From an uncultured Thermoguttaceae bacterium (GTDB taxonomy: Bacteria; Planctomycetota; Planctomycetia; Pirellulales; Thermoguttaceae), in NCBI GenBank assembly GCA_938084835.1, contig CALKER010000004.1, forward strand, positions 231,621 through 295,620: a DNA stretch of 64,000 nt, read 5' to 3'. The notes below the pieces were generated by a model. That model did not search any database. It was not told the origin of the DNA and worked only from the letters and a program-made list of their open reading frames with translations. Position numbers and translations under genes: made by a program. This document shows, piece after piece, positions 55,238 to 63,837 of this stretch (position 1 is its first letter; each line of letters opens with the position of its first letter).

Positions 55238-56230
55238 ATGAAAGCCGCTGTGCCACACTGCGACTCCCAAAGTGTCATTGTCCGGAAGAAGATCCGTGTT
55301 CTTTTGGGGATGGCCCTGATCTGGTGCGCGGTAGCCCTGGTAGGGTGTACAGCGGTTAACGCTGGTGGAGATGCGGGAGAGTCACGGCCCGTGCGAGTTC
55401 TCTGCACCACGGGCATGATCGCGGAAGCCGTGCGGGAAATCGGTGGCTTGCACGTCAATGTGGACCAACTAATACCGCCGGGCATGGATCCTCACCTGTA
55501 TCGCCCCACAGCACGTGACAAGTGGCGCATCCACGCCGCGGATGTAGTCTTTTACAATGGTCTCCGTTTGGAGGGAAGATTGGAATCGCTACTGGCTCGC
55601 CGTGCCCGATTCATGCCCGTGTTCGCCGTTACAGAAAAGCTTCAGCAAAATAATCCGGAGAAATTACGTCGACTAGACGAAGGCTCCACAGTCTTCGATC
55701 CCCATGTATGGCTCGATCCTCTTTTGTGGGCGGAATGTGTTCGCTACACGGCTGAGTGCCTAAGCAAAGTTGACCCGTCTCGCTCCGAGCAATTTGCCCG
55801 GCGTGCCGAGACTTATGTTTCGGAAATCATTTTGCTGGACGAATATGCCCGGCATCAGCTGGAGACGATCCCACCCGATCGCCGGTTCCTAATCACCACC
55901 CACGATGCCTTCGGATATTTCGGAAATCGATACCAGCTCCAAGTAAGTAGCCTTCAAGGACTGAGCACCCTGGAAGAAATAGACCTAGGGACCATGAACG
56001 AGCTCATTGACCAGTTAGTGCGCGAAAAGATCCCAGCGGTCTTCGTGGAAAATAGTGTTTCGCCCTCGGTGCTGGAGGCAGTAGTAGCCGGCTGCCAGGC
56101 TCGCGGACACAACCTCCGCATTGGCGGAGAGCTTTACGCCGACTGCCTCGGACCACCAGGATCCCCCGGAGAGACATACCTCGGGGCCTTCCGCTGGAAC
56201 GTAGATGTGATCGTCCGGGCTCTGCGATAG
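55238..56230 (+). CDS. Metal ABC transporter substrate-binding lipoprotein
   Basis: Cluster A-I binding protein of the ZnuA/MntC/PsaA group. The 330-residue product has a lipoprotein signal (lipobox LVGC, about 34-37) after a hydrophobic stretch. The metal-site pattern is present: GMDPHLY, FDPHVWLDPLLW, TTHDAFGYFGNRY and ENSVSPSV in the last part. The long His-rich loop typical of high-affinity zinc binders is absent, which favours Mn or Fe over Zn, but this is inference. ATG 55238 is chosen to give the usual lipoprotein leader; an upstream ATG at 55154 adds 28 residues. It heads an operon with ATPase and permease. Confidence 0.88.
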   Translation: MKAAVPHCDSQSVIVRKKIRVLLGMALIWCAVALVGCTAVNAGGDAGESRPVRVLCTTGMIAEAVREIGGLHVNVDQLIPPGMDPHLYRPTARDKWRIHAADVVFYNGLRLEGRLESLLARRARFMPVFAVTEKLQQNNPEKLRRLDEGSTVFDPHVWLDPLLWAECVRYTAECLSKVDPSRSEQFARRAETYVSEIILLDEYARHQLETIPPDRRFLITTHDAFGYFGNRYQLQVSSLQGLSTLEEIDLGTMNELIDQLVREKIPAVFVENSVSPSVLEAVVAGCQARGHNLRIGGELYADCLGPPGSPGETYLGAFRWNVDVIVRALR

Positions 56231-56423
56231 CAACTTCCCACAAGTGTCTGGCGGCCGGCGAAAAGCTCCCCTGGCTGGATGAAAAAGGAAGCCAGTCAGG
56301 GGGCAAAATCTTGGTAATATTTCCGTGGAAAAGAGACTGTAACTTTATGGCCATGATCTTTCGTGCCACTATTCGGCGATCGAACATGAAACACATAGAT
56401 AGCCTTGAACCGGAGACCGCTTA

Positions 56424-57191
56424 ATGAGCGAAACGATCGCCCTTGAGATCCACGATCTCACGGTTGTTTACCATCGCAAGCCCGTACTTTGGGACATTGA
56501 TCTTCGAGTGCCTGAGGGCCGCTTAGTGGGAATTATTGGCCCCAACGGAGCGGGCAAGAGCACCCTAATCAAAGCAGCTTTGGGACTGGTTCCGGTTGTA
56601 AGCGGCCAGGTGTGGTTTTACGGAAGTCCCCTGCGGGAATGTCGCCACCTGGTAGGTTATGTTCCCCAGCGCGAGACGATCGACTGGGACTTTCCGGTCA
56701 CAGTGATGGACGTAGTGTTGATGGGGACGTACGGCCGGCTGGGGTGGTTCCGCCGGCCGGGTCGCGCCGAACGCGAGCTGGCTCAAAAGTGTTTAAAGCT
56801 GGTGGAAATGGAAGAGTTTGCCGACCGACAGATCCGGCAGCTATCCGGCGGTCAGCAACAACGGGTTTTTTTGGCCCGGGCCCTGGCACAACAAGCATCG
56901 ATTTACTTTCTCGACGAACCTTTTGTTGGTGTGGATGCTGCCACCGAGCGGGCCATCGTCTCTCTCCTGCAAACTCTTCGTGACGAAAGAAAAACCGTGT
57001 TGGTGGTCCATCATGATTTGCAAACCGTACGAGAGTATTTCGATTTTGCAATTTTACTGAACATGCGTCTGATTGCGGCGGGGGAGACCTCTCAGGTGTT
57101 TACCAACGAGAATCTCCGCAAGGCCTACGGAGGACGACTGACCCTTTTGGCCGAAGTGGCCGAGGCCGTTCACCGCTCGGCCGTTCCGTAA
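56424..57191 (+). CDS. Metal ABC transporter ATP-binding protein
   Basis: Cytoplasmic ATPase of the metal importer. The 255-residue protein has Walker A GPNGAGKST at 39-47, the Q-loop PQRETIDWDFPVTV near 81-94, signature LSGGQ at 140-144, and Walker B FLDEPFVGVD at 162-171, then the H-loop HHD. The WDFPVTVMDVVLMG segment after the Q-loop is typical of ZnuC/MntB/SitB ATPases. GGAG stands eight bases before the ATG. It follows the binding-protein gene by 193 bases and precedes the permease by 13. Confidence 0.95.
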   Translation: MSETIALEIHDLTVVYHRKPVLWDIDLRVPEGRLVGIIGPNGAGKSTLIKAALGLVPVVSGQVWFYGSPLRECRHLVGYVPQRETIDWDFPVTVMDVVLMGTYGRLGWFRRPGRAERELAQKCLKLVEMEEFADRQIRQLSGGQQQRVFLARALAQQASIYFLDEPFVGVDAATERAIVSLLQTLRDERKTVLVVHHDLQTVREYFDFAILLNMRLIAAGETSQVFTNENLRKAYGGRLTLLAEVAEAVHRSAVP

Positions 57192-57204
57192 GGAGGATGC
57201 CTTC

Positions 57205-58509
57205 ATGAGTTATGTGACCTTACTTGTTTTATTGACCACTAGCCTTTTAGGGGCAACCGCTGGAATGCTGGGGTGTTTTGCCATCCTCCGAGGTCGCGCC
57301 CTTGTGGGTGATGTGCTGGCCCACGCGGCATTGCCGGGAATTTGTCTGGCCTTCTTGATCGTCCGCAGCCGCGATTTGAGCGCCTTTCTAACAGGTGCGC
57401 TCATTGCCGGCATTGCCGCGGTTGCCCTCATGGCCCTCATCCGCAAGCTGCTTCCTACCAAAGACGATGCCGTGCTCGGGATCGTCCTCAGCGTATTCTT
57501 TGGGCTGGGTGTGATGCTCCTTTCTGTGATTCAAAAGCTGCCTGAGGGCGGTAACCGCGCCGGCCTCACCCATTTCCTTTTCGGACAGGCAGCCGCCATT
57601 AGCCGAAACGATCTTCTGCTTGTTTTCGCCCTTAGCTTGGTGGCCACCGGTGCCATAATACTCCTTTACAAAGAACTTGTGGTTGCCAGCTTCGATCCAA
57701 CCTTTGCGCGCGTCCAAGGTTGGCCGGTAGGACTGGTCGATCTGGCATTATTTTCCCTAGTGGCTTTGGTGACGATGTTGGGCCTAGCCGTGGTGGGGGT
57801 TGTGTTGATGGCTGCTCTTCTGATCATGCCGTCGGCCGCAGCACGATTTTGGACGGATCGGCTTGATCGGATGCTCCTTGTGGCAGGCGGCTTTGGAGCC
57901 TGTGCGGCCGTCATGGGGACGGCAAGCTCGGCAGGATGGGTCCCTGTCCTCTGGGGTTCTCCCGGCGAAAAGCTACGCCTTCCCACCGGACCAATGATTA
58001 TTCTGAGCGGAGCCGCACTTTTCCTGGGATCAATGCTCTTTGCCCCGCGGAAAGGCGTGGTGAGCCGAGCAGCTCGGCTCCTGACCCTGCGGTTTCGTGC
58101 CGCTTTGGACCATCTCCTCCGCGAGCTTTATGAACAGACAGAATCGGCACTGCCTCAGTTGGCGTTCCAATCTTCGGAACAGGTGCGCACGCGACTAGGA
58201 TGGACAAAGATCTGGATGTGGATGCTAACCCGCTACGCGTGGCAAAGAGGATGGATCCGGATAGAAAATGGGCAACTTGGTCTCCTGCCGTCCGGTCTCC
58301 ATCGGGCTCTCCAGGTGGTGCGGGCGCACCGACTGTGGGAACTTTTCCTCCTTGAGAAGGCCGGAATCGCGAGCGATCATGTTCACCGGGATGCCGACGC
58401 AATGGAACATCTCTTGCCACCTGAGTACGTGGCCCAGCTGGAAGTTCAGTTGGCCGTTCCCGAGCGCCTTACCCAAAGCGGCACGAGTGTCCCTTATTCG
58501 CTGCACTAA
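57205..58509 (+). CDS. Metal ABC permease fused to a DtxR-like regulator domain
   Basis: Residues 1-285 form an ABC-3 family permease (ZnuB/MntB/SitC-like) with about eight transmembrane helices, including LVGDVLAHAALPGICLAFL. Residues about 295-372 look like a winged helix, and 373-412 match the DtxR/MntR metal-binding and dimerisation domain. The metal ligands align: H375 and E379 (RAHRLWE), H394 (HVH), E401 and H402 (MEH). The position equivalent to DtxR Cys102 is Asp398, nearer to Mn-type regulators. A good ribosome-binding site AAGGAGG precedes the ATG. So the cytoplasmic end may act as a metal sensor that gates transport, or as a vestigial regulator. Fusions of this type occur in other bacteria. 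Confidence 0.9.
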   Translation: MSYVTLLVLLTTSLLGATAGMLGCFAILRGRALVGDVLAHAALPGICLAFLIVRSRDLSAFLTGALIAGIAAVALMALIRKLLPTKDDAVLGIVLSVFFGLGVMLLSVIQKLPEGGNRAGLTHFLFGQAAAISRNDLLLVFALSLVATGAIILLYKELVVASFDPTFARVQGWPVGLVDLALFSLVALVTMLGLAVVGVVLMAALLIMPSAAARFWTDRLDRMLLVAGGFGACAAVMGTASSAGWVPVLWGSPGEKLRLPTGPMIILSGAALFLGSMLFAPRKGVVSRAARLLTLRFRAALDHLLRELYEQTESALPQLAFQSSEQVRTRLGWTKIWMWMLTRYAWQRGWIRIENGQLGLLPSGLHRALQVVRAHRLWELFLLEKAGIASDHVHRDADAMEHLLPPEYVAQLEVQLAVPERLTQSGTSVPYSLH

Positions 58510-58938
58510 AGGGTCAAAAGAGTAAGCCGCACTGAAGGGGGCAAAAAGTACTTTTTTCCTCTTGCGCCGCGTGTCGCGAGCCGGCTCCGCAGATTGGCCC
58601 TTTCAACTTCCGCGACGTCGGAAGCCAACCCTGAAGAAGAGCTTAGGGCTTGCGACCGCTGAAGCGAAAAATCTCGCCCCAGGAAAACAAAAGTTCTGGG
58701 CACACAGCCTGGAACCGGGCTAACCGGTGGCAACTTCACCGCGCGAAGACCTCGCCCCTTGCAACCGGGAAAATTTTGAGCCCCTGGTCCTAATTCCCCC
58801 AAAGCGCCCAAATTGACCTTTTTGACCAAATTTAAAGCCGACTTGCTGTGGAAGATCCGGCAAGTTTTCGCCTAGTCCGCGGGGCACAAGCCAACCGGCT
58901 TCAGCCGGCACCGCCCAGCGCTTAAAACGGCGAAACTG
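58510..58938. other. 429-base convergent region
   Basis: No gene is supported. It holds the 3' ends of the metal operon (plus strand) and the lipoprotein gene (minus strand). A weak palindromic run AAAAAGTACTTTTTT lies near 58544-58558, and a 6-bp stem CCGGCT/AGCCGG near 58892-58905; neither is a clear terminator. Confidence 0.35.
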
Positions 58939-59379
58939 TTACTCCGTTGACTTAAGCTCAATTTTCACCGGGGGCATGCCGGGCTTGACCTCAAAACTGA
59001 TTCCGGAGGTCGCAGGGTTGGCATACTTGGGAGGAATAAGCTGCTTGGCCTCATTGACGGTTGGAACATCCTCTGGCGGACTCAACGCCTCCTCACCCCC
59101 TCCCCCGGCGGCTTCCGTTTTGGCAACAGCTACTTTGTTGACGCCTGGGACTGCATGCAAAAAGAAATTGCCGTTGGCATCTGTGACAGCGGTAACCGGG
59201 GCCCCGCCTTCGGGCCCGGTGAACATGACCGCGGCACCCGCCAACGGCTTTCCGTCCAGAGTCACCTGCCCAGTGACCCGAACGGCGCCTGGTCGACCAC
59301 TGCCACCGCACCCTAGGAATAAAAAGACACTTACGATCATTAAAACCGCGACGGAAACTAACACTCGGGCAATTTTCAT
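58939..59379 (-). CDS. Small lipoprotein with carboxypeptidase-regulatory-like domain (copy 1)
   Basis: The 146-residue product has a lipoprotein signal (lipobox LFLGC near 24), then a beta-sandwich VTGQVTLDGKPLAGAAVMFTG typical of carboxypeptidase-regulatory/transthyretin-like domains. A Gly-rich linker with a SPPEDVP segment and a final strand pair follow. Such proteins are common in planctomycetes, next to DUF1559 genes; their role is unknown, perhaps envelope or appendage assembly. I chose ATG 59379 because GGAGG lies seven bases upstream. The DUF1559 gene lies directly upstream on the same strand. Confidence 0.82.
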   Translation of the reverse strand: MKIARVLVSVAVLMIVSVFLFLGCGGSGRPGAVRVTGQVTLDGKPLAGAAVMFTGPEGGAPVTAVTDANGNFFLHAVPGVNKVAVAKTEAAGGGGEEALSPPEDVPTVNEAKQLIPPKYANPATSGISFEVKPGMPPVKIELKSTE

Positions 59380-59491
59380 CGAACGCCTCCGATCAGCAGG
59401 TCGGCTTTCTAACAACTTGTACTGTTACCGACAAACAACAAAACTTCGGGGGCATCTCCCCAAAGCGGCAAGAAACACCGAGGAGGAGCCA

Positions 59492-60463
59492 CTAGTAACC
59501 GCTCGGTGACCGACCGTCTCGCCGATCTCCGATGTACTGATACGTCCAATGATCGATAGTCTGAGAAATAAATCGCACCGAACCGTCACCGAACAAAAAG
59601 TTGGCACCGCCGGGGTGCTGAGACTTGAATCCCACCTCGGTATTCCAGGTGCAGCGTGCGGCGCAGGCAGTTTTCCCAGCCGCTTGAGCAGAAGCTACAT
59701 CCGGGTAACAAGAGTCATAATTAATGGGAATCTGTGTAAACGCGCCCCATTTATTCGAATGACTCCACCCCGCCCGCACATGGCCTGAACAGTCAGCGCG
59801 AACTTCGCCAACAAAAATCGTATTGGAAGTTCCGTCGGGAACATCCGCAATCCGGCAAACAAAGTGCCAACCTCTGCGGGTGAATGGACCAGCAGGATTG
59901 TCGTTGTTCGTGTTAGGACTGCCGTAACTCTGCCAAAGTGCGTATTCCGGACACGAGCAACTGGGATTGTCGGTAATGGTGTATGTAGGCCCCATGGAGG
60001 GATAGTAATTGGACACCTGCACCTGGTTTGGCACGGTATCGAGTTTACGGTTACTGTTGTCCGTGGGGCACAAGTAAACCGGTATTGCTACTGACCGTAG
60101 AAGAGTATTTCCGTCGGGGAATGGCGTCGACACCCGAAGATTGTCAGTTCCATTCCGAAAATCAAATAGTTGATACAACTGCTGCTGCTCCAGAAAAGGT
60201 AGCAGCCGAACATGCATTGAGCCCCGATTGTTGATGGGCCCTGAGCCATAGTCAGTTCCTCCATAGAAAACGGCCCCTGGTGGGAATGAACCATAAATAT
60301 CGTGATAGCTGTGAAGCGCCAACCCGATCTGCTTCAAGTTATTAATGCACTGCGACCGACGTGCTGCCTCCCGGGCGGCCTGGACCGCAGGAAGCAGCAA
60401 AGCAATCAAAATCCCAATAATGGCGATCACCACAAGCAGTTCCACGAGAGTAAACCCAGACAA
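59492..60463 (-). CDS. DUF1559 protein with prepilin-type N-terminus; start interrupted
   Basis: The 323-residue frame has the type IV pilin-like signal [18 protein letters not shown] directly at the start, a helix [20 protein letters not shown], and the C-terminal H-x9-DG motif in HPGGANFLFGDG. It begins at a TTG (60463) with no ribosome-binding site at the right distance. A good AGGAGG and in-frame ATG lie upstream at 60495-60500 and 60487, but codon 6 of that frame (60470-60472) is TAA. So the natural start seems interrupted, and the remaining leader is just three residues without Arg/Lys. It may be a recent pseudogene, use reinitiation or readthrough, or reflect a sequencing error. Confidence 0.75.
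   Translation of the reverse strand: MSGFTLVELLVVIAIIGILIALLLPAVQAAREAARRSQCINNLKQIGLALHSYHDIYGSFPPGAVFYGGTDYGSGPINNRGSMHVRLLPFLEQQQLYQLFDFRNGTDNLRVSTPFPDGNTLLRSVAIPVYLCPTDNSNRKLDTVPNQVQVSNYYPSMGPTYTITDNPSCSCPEYALWQSYGSPNTNNDNPAGPFTRRGWHFVCRIADVPDGTSNTIFVGEVRADCSGHVRAGWSHSNKWGAFTQIPINYDSCYPDVASAQAAGKTACAARCTWNTEVGFKSQHPGGANFLFGDGSVRFISQTIDHWTYQYIGDRRDGRSPSGY
60348..60424 (-). repeat. 77-base repeat identical to 63441-63517
   Basis: This stretch is identical to 63441-63517 over 77 bases and encodes the pilin-like helix region of both DUF1559 genes. Neighbouring bases on both sides differ. It marks a recently duplicated or gene-converted segment. Confidence 0.9.
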
Positions 60464-60487
60464 GCGTTTTTATTGACAGAACGGCAT
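60464..60487 (-). other. Orphan ATG with strong ribosome-binding site, stopped after five codons
   Basis: ATG at 60487 with AGGAGG seven bases upstream reads five codons, then TAA (60472-60470), in the same frame as the downstream DUF1559 protein. The codons after the stop include AAA CGC, which would give the positive charges expected before the cleavage Gly. This looks like the original leader of the gene. Confidence 0.65.
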
Positions 60488-60638
60488 GCCAAGACCTCCT
60501 CATTTCACTAAACCGTCTCACTGAGACCTCCGCCAATTGAAAATCATTAACACCTTGCCCTTTGCTCGGCGTACCGAGCCGAAGTACTCATGAAAAACTG
60601 ATGATGCCCAGCAATCCCACAGCCAAAGGTCGTTCAGC

Positions 60639-60660
60639 TAAATTCCAAATAAATTCCAAA
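60639..60660. repeat. Tandem 11-base repeat, two copies
   Basis: TAAATTCCAAA occurs twice without gap at 60639-60649 and 60650-60660, in the leader of the DUF1559 gene. Its role is unknown; it may affect mRNA folding. Confidence 0.6.
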
Positions 60661-60810
60661 TATGATGGGCCACCGAAGGCCCCACACCAGACATCTTGTC
60701 CAAAAACTGTCACTTCTACACCAACTACCTCGAACAAAGACACGCCTAACGTCCTAGATCTTAGGCAAAAATAATCTTTCCACTATAAATTCTGGGCAAA
60801 CAAGGGAGTC

Positions 60811-60832
60811 TGTCAAGCGTTTTTGACACACG
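60811..60832 (-). promoter_or_regulatory. TTGACA element with upstream CAAAA, possible promoter
   Basis: On the minus strand TCAAAAACGCTTGACA contains a consensus -35. The nearest -10-like TATAGT lies 23 bases further, too far for a normal sigma-70 promoter. The same upstream element, with one base fewer, occurs in front of the other DUF1559 gene. Confidence 0.35.
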
Positions 60833-61500
60833 GAAACCTATGATCTTTCGGCAAAGCTTCAGGAGTTGTTGCTCTTTTCCCCGCCTAACAAGCCCCCTTT
60901 TTGGTGCACGAATAAATTCACCGATCTAAGGGACTCCCAAGCCACCCCAGGCGGACCGGTCCGACGCTTCTCCCGCGGACAGGCAATTTTCAGCCAACCA
61001 GTTTTCTCGAGCCTCCGCCAGTATCTTCTCCAGAAACTTTCCTTTACCTTCTCCAGAGGCTTTCATTACTAGGTGTTTTGCCTCGTATAGAAATTCCCAA
61101 TTTTCCCGAGATGTCCGGACTCAAATCACTTTCGCCAATTTTTTGCAAGTAAGACAAAGCTTGCATGCCAATGCATGATCCAGAGATCTCACGAGGATCG
61201 AAAGGCTTAGGCTGATCCTTCGTGCTCTTCGCTCTCTCCCTGTTCAGGCCGTTGTGCTGAGGACTGGCCTAATAAGAAAAGGCCAAACCTACGAACGAGG
61301 TCGCGCCCAAGGATACCATTAGCGGCCTTACAACACAGCGATTCCCGCCTCAAAGGCTGTGGGGTGGAGGGGAAGTTCGGCGAAGTAAGTTTTCGGTCGC
61401 CAGCACCTGTTAAACTTTCTTTCAAGCACAATCTTCCCTTCCGTAACTCAAAGGAAGAGATTTCGTAAACAACTTTTATTTCTGAAAAGGCTTTCCCAAA

Positions 61501-61533
61501 AAACAAACGGGCCGTCGTGCATGACGACGGCCC
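61501..61533 (-). terminator. Intrinsic terminator after lipoprotein copy 2
   Basis: A perfect 10-bp stem GGGCCGTCGT/ACGACGGCCC with a five-base loop (61509-61533) is followed on the minus strand by a T-rich tract GTTTGTTTTTT. It lies about 160 bases after the stop of the lipoprotein gene. Confidence 0.8.
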
Positions 61534-61691
61534 AAATTACGAGGGGATTATTCGTCTGCCCTACCGATAGGATGGGTCGGCCCCCCGGGGCCAGAACTTC
61601 CCCTGCGGTAATAGCGATATTCGGCCACCATTGGTGAGGCACCCTGAGACTGGGAGCGACTCAGAGTTGAATCGTTAGCCCGACCCGAGTT

Positions 61692-62144
61692 TTACTCCGT
61701 CAGGGTGATATCGTACTTGTTTTCCCGCGGTTCCACCTTGACGCGAAGCGGGGACTTCGCACGGTCTGCATATTGCTGGGGCAAGACATTTTCCGGAGAG
61801 GCAATCGCCGCCCCTTCTTCCGGTGGCGTGTACTCCGAACCACCACCCCCTGCCGCCGCAGTAGGTTGGGTGAATTTTGTCACCAAGACCACATACTCCC
61901 CTGGTGCTAATCTTACATTGTAAGCCCCAGTCCCATCCGTCTTTGCGGACGCCGCCTGAAGGCCCGGCTGTGTGGGGCTGAAAATCACATCAGCCCCGTC
62001 CACCGGCTTGCCCTGATAACTAACGACGCCCGAAACAACATAGCCCCCTCCTGCCCCGCCACTAGGTTGACAACCTCCTGTCATAGCTCCCAAAACAATC
62101 ACGCCCGCAACCGACAAGGCAATCCCAAACCACGAGCATTTCAT
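61692..62144 (-). CDS. Small lipoprotein with carboxypeptidase-regulatory-like domain (copy 2)
   Basis: The 150-residue product has a signal with lipobox (GGC about 23-25), a beta-sandwich starting YVVSGVVSYQGKPVDGADVI, a Gly-rich linker followed by a TPPEEG segment, and a last strand pair VKVEPRENKYDI. Its order matches copy 1 at 58939-59379. GGGAGGG lies about eight bases before the ATG. It stands downstream of a DUF1559 gene and closes with a good terminator. The two copies show family resemblance rather than near identity. Confidence 0.82.
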   Translation of the reverse strand: MKCSWFGIALSVAGVIVLGAMTGGCQPSGGAGGGYVVSGVVSYQGKPVDGADVIFSPTQPGLQAASAKTDGTGAYNVRLAPGEYVVLVTKFTQPTAAAGGGGSEYTPPEEGAAIASPENVLPQQYADRAKSPLRVKVEPRENKYDITLTE

Positions 62145-62452
62145 TTAGTGTTCCCTCCCGATTTAACTTCTGGATGTGACCGATAATCTCTCCGATCCTT
62201 AACGCTCGGCAAATACTCAATCCCAACCAAGAGCACGATGCGACTGAGGGCCTTCAAAGTACCCAAACGCCCGCGAGTCCAAAAAACGAACTATTCTTGC
62301 TCCCCAACGCGAGTATTTCGTATTTCGGACGATTAAGCCCTCGACCGAAAGGGACCCCCGGTAAGTCTTCCGGGGGTCCCCGGCCAGGCGCAGCGATGAA
62401 CGCGGTGGTTAAACGCGGTACTGGCGCTCCACTAAATCTCGATTGCGGCAAG
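62145..62452. other. 308-base region between DUF1559 gene and lipoprotein copy 2
   Basis: No gene is supported. It contains a perfect stem-loop at 62351-62380, which may separate the two transcripts or reduce readthrough into the lipoprotein gene. Confidence 0.4.
62351..62380 (-). terminator. 11-bp hairpin after DUF1559 gene 2
   Basis: A perfect 11-bp stem GGGACCCCCGG/CCGGGGGTCCC with an eight-base loop lies 73 bases after the stop codon. On the minus strand it is followed only by TTTCGG, so it is a weak terminator or a transcript-stabilising structure. Confidence 0.55.
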
Positions 62453-63571
62453 CTACGGCCCAATGGTCACCGCATCGCCACCAGCCTTCGACCCTAAAGC
62501 TCCCCACACCCCATAAACGCTCGGCCCCGAGGCCGCCTGCTGAGCTGCGAGGTTACCCGTGTCGATTGTGTCGCTGATAAACCGAACCGAACCATCAGCT
62601 AACAGCACGTTAACACCACCTGGGTGCCGGCTGGAGGGGGGAATGACCACATTCACTTGGTCTCTCCAGGTAGTAGTATCCTCAGCGCAAGCCGGCGAAT
62701 TCGGTGGCAACACTGTGTTAAAGGCAACAATTGTCGGCTGACCATCCGTCCATCTGCGTCCAAACGGAGAAATTACCCGCATACCGGCTTGGAAGTATCG
62801 GCCGTCCGTCACCGCCGCAGATCGACAGACAATTGGGCTTGCAACCAACCCCCCGATTCCTACGGCCTGTCCTTGAACATGCTCCACTTGACGAGGCCCT
62901 ACCGTTAACGCATTGCCAGAACCATCCCAGTTGTCCGGTAACCGGGCATGGCACACCCGCTCGCTCATGGCTACCGTGTTGCTTGTGCCATCCAAAATAT
63001 CCGCAATTCTCACCACTCGAGAATAAGCAAAGAGCCCACGCACGTCGGTCGCATCCCTCACCGATGCCACCTGATCACCAATTGAGAAAGCATAAGAGTT
63101 GTAAGGTCCTCGGTTGTCGGGATACCCATTATCCGACGGGCAAAGCAGAACATCCGGAGAATTCTCCCATACGGGCCACCCTTCCCAACCGGCCGGCCCC
63201 CCGGGCGAAATCGATTGAGCGGGTTCACCCGACCGAATCTGTTCGTACATCGGGGTCTGTTCTAAATAGGGTAAAAGCGGAATGAATCCGCTCAGCCGGT
63301 TACAATTCCCGTTCCGACGATTCCCATACCCGGTCGAGATGGTGGTGCAAGCCGCAGTACCACCTTTCCGGAAAGGAAAGCATCCATACGTGTCGTGGTA
63401 GTTATGAAGCGCGAGGCCCAACTGCTTCAGGTTGTTCGTACACTGCGACCGACGTGCTGCCTCCCGGGCGGCCTGGACCGCAGGAAGCAGCAAAGCAATC
63501 AAAATCCCAATAATGGCAATCACCACCAGAAGCTCCACCAACGTAAAACCGCGTCGACGTTGCCGATGCAT
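62453..63571 (-). CDS. DUF1559 protein with prepilin-type N-terminus
   Basis: The 372-residue product begins [18 protein letters not shown]: basic residues, Gly, then the pilin-like hydrophobic helix. It is followed by [20 protein letters not shown] and ends with the H-x9-DG motif in [12 protein letters not shown]. Such proteins are a planctomycete hallmark; they are processed by prepilin peptidase and probably form pseudopilin- or appendage-like structures, but no function is firmly known. ATG 63571 is preferred (GGAGG seven bases upstream); an upstream GTG at 63592 would add seven residues. A lipoprotein gene follows downstream. Confidence 0.9.
   Translation of the reverse strand: MHRQRRRGFTLVELLVVIAIIGILIALLLPAVQAAREAARRSQCTNNLKQLGLALHNYHDTYGCFPFRKGGTAACTTISTGYGNRRNGNCNRLSGFIPLLPYLEQTPMYEQIRSGEPAQSISPGGPAGWEGWPVWENSPDVLLCPSDNGYPDNRGPYNSYAFSIGDQVASVRDATDVRGLFAYSRVVRIADILDGTSNTVAMSERVCHARLPDNWDGSGNALTVGPRQVEHVQGQAVGIGGLVASPIVCRSAAVTDGRYFQAGMRVISPFGRRWTDGQPTIVAFNTVLPPNSPACAEDTTTWRDQVNVVIPPSSRHPGGVNVLLADGSVRFISDTIDTGNLAAQQAASGPSVYGVWGALGSKAGGDAVTIGP
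63441..63517 (-). repeat. 77-base repeat identical to 60348-60424
   Basis: Second copy of the pilin-helix-coding repeat shared by the two DUF1559 genes, identical over 77 bases. Confidence 0.9.
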
Positions 63572-63694
63572 GATCACGCCTCCTCTGTGCACAATGCTAA
63601 CCCATGACTACACTCCGAACACCAAACTACGGCGATCACCCTTCCTGAGGTATTGCTAACGCAAAGCCGGGAGGAAGCTCCCCCTTCGTGGCAG

Positions 63695-63721
63695 AAAAAA
63701 ATGCCGGCCCCCAGCGCCGGT
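63695..63721 (-). terminator. Terminator-like hairpin inside DUF1559 leader
   Basis: On the minus strand a CCGGC/GCCGG stem with a seven-base loop is followed, after CA, by seven T residues. It stands between the promoter at 63838-63866 and the DUF1559 start, about 125-150 bases upstream of it. It may attenuate transcription or end a small RNA. The stem is only 5 bp but fully GC. Confidence 0.6.
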
Positions 63722-63837
63722 GCGTTCATAAAGGTCGGCAATATGGGCAGCAAACCGAGTGACGCTGACCTAGAGGCACTGCAACCAGACCCCCAACTTT
63801 GCGACGTGCTGCGGGCCTCCAACCCCCACTTCTGAAT

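Larger units (their letters stand above)
60488..61691. other. 1.2 kb region between the two DUF1559 modules
   Basis: No convincing gene. On the minus strand it likely holds the leader of the downstream DUF1559 gene, including a TTGACA element at 60811-60816, a tandem 11-base repeat at 60639-60660 and a 5-bp stem at 60514-60526. At the other end it has the terminator of the upstream lipoprotein gene. Confidence 0.45.

Noticed and set aside
61207..61506. 99-codon minus-strand frame upstream of the DUF1559 gene 1
   Set aside because: Its start overlaps the terminator hairpin of the lipoprotein gene and the translation shows no domain.
63574..63822. 82-codon minus-strand frame in the DUF1559 leader
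   Set aside because: It overlaps the terminator-like hairpin and has no plausible start site or domain; it is more likely untranslated leader.
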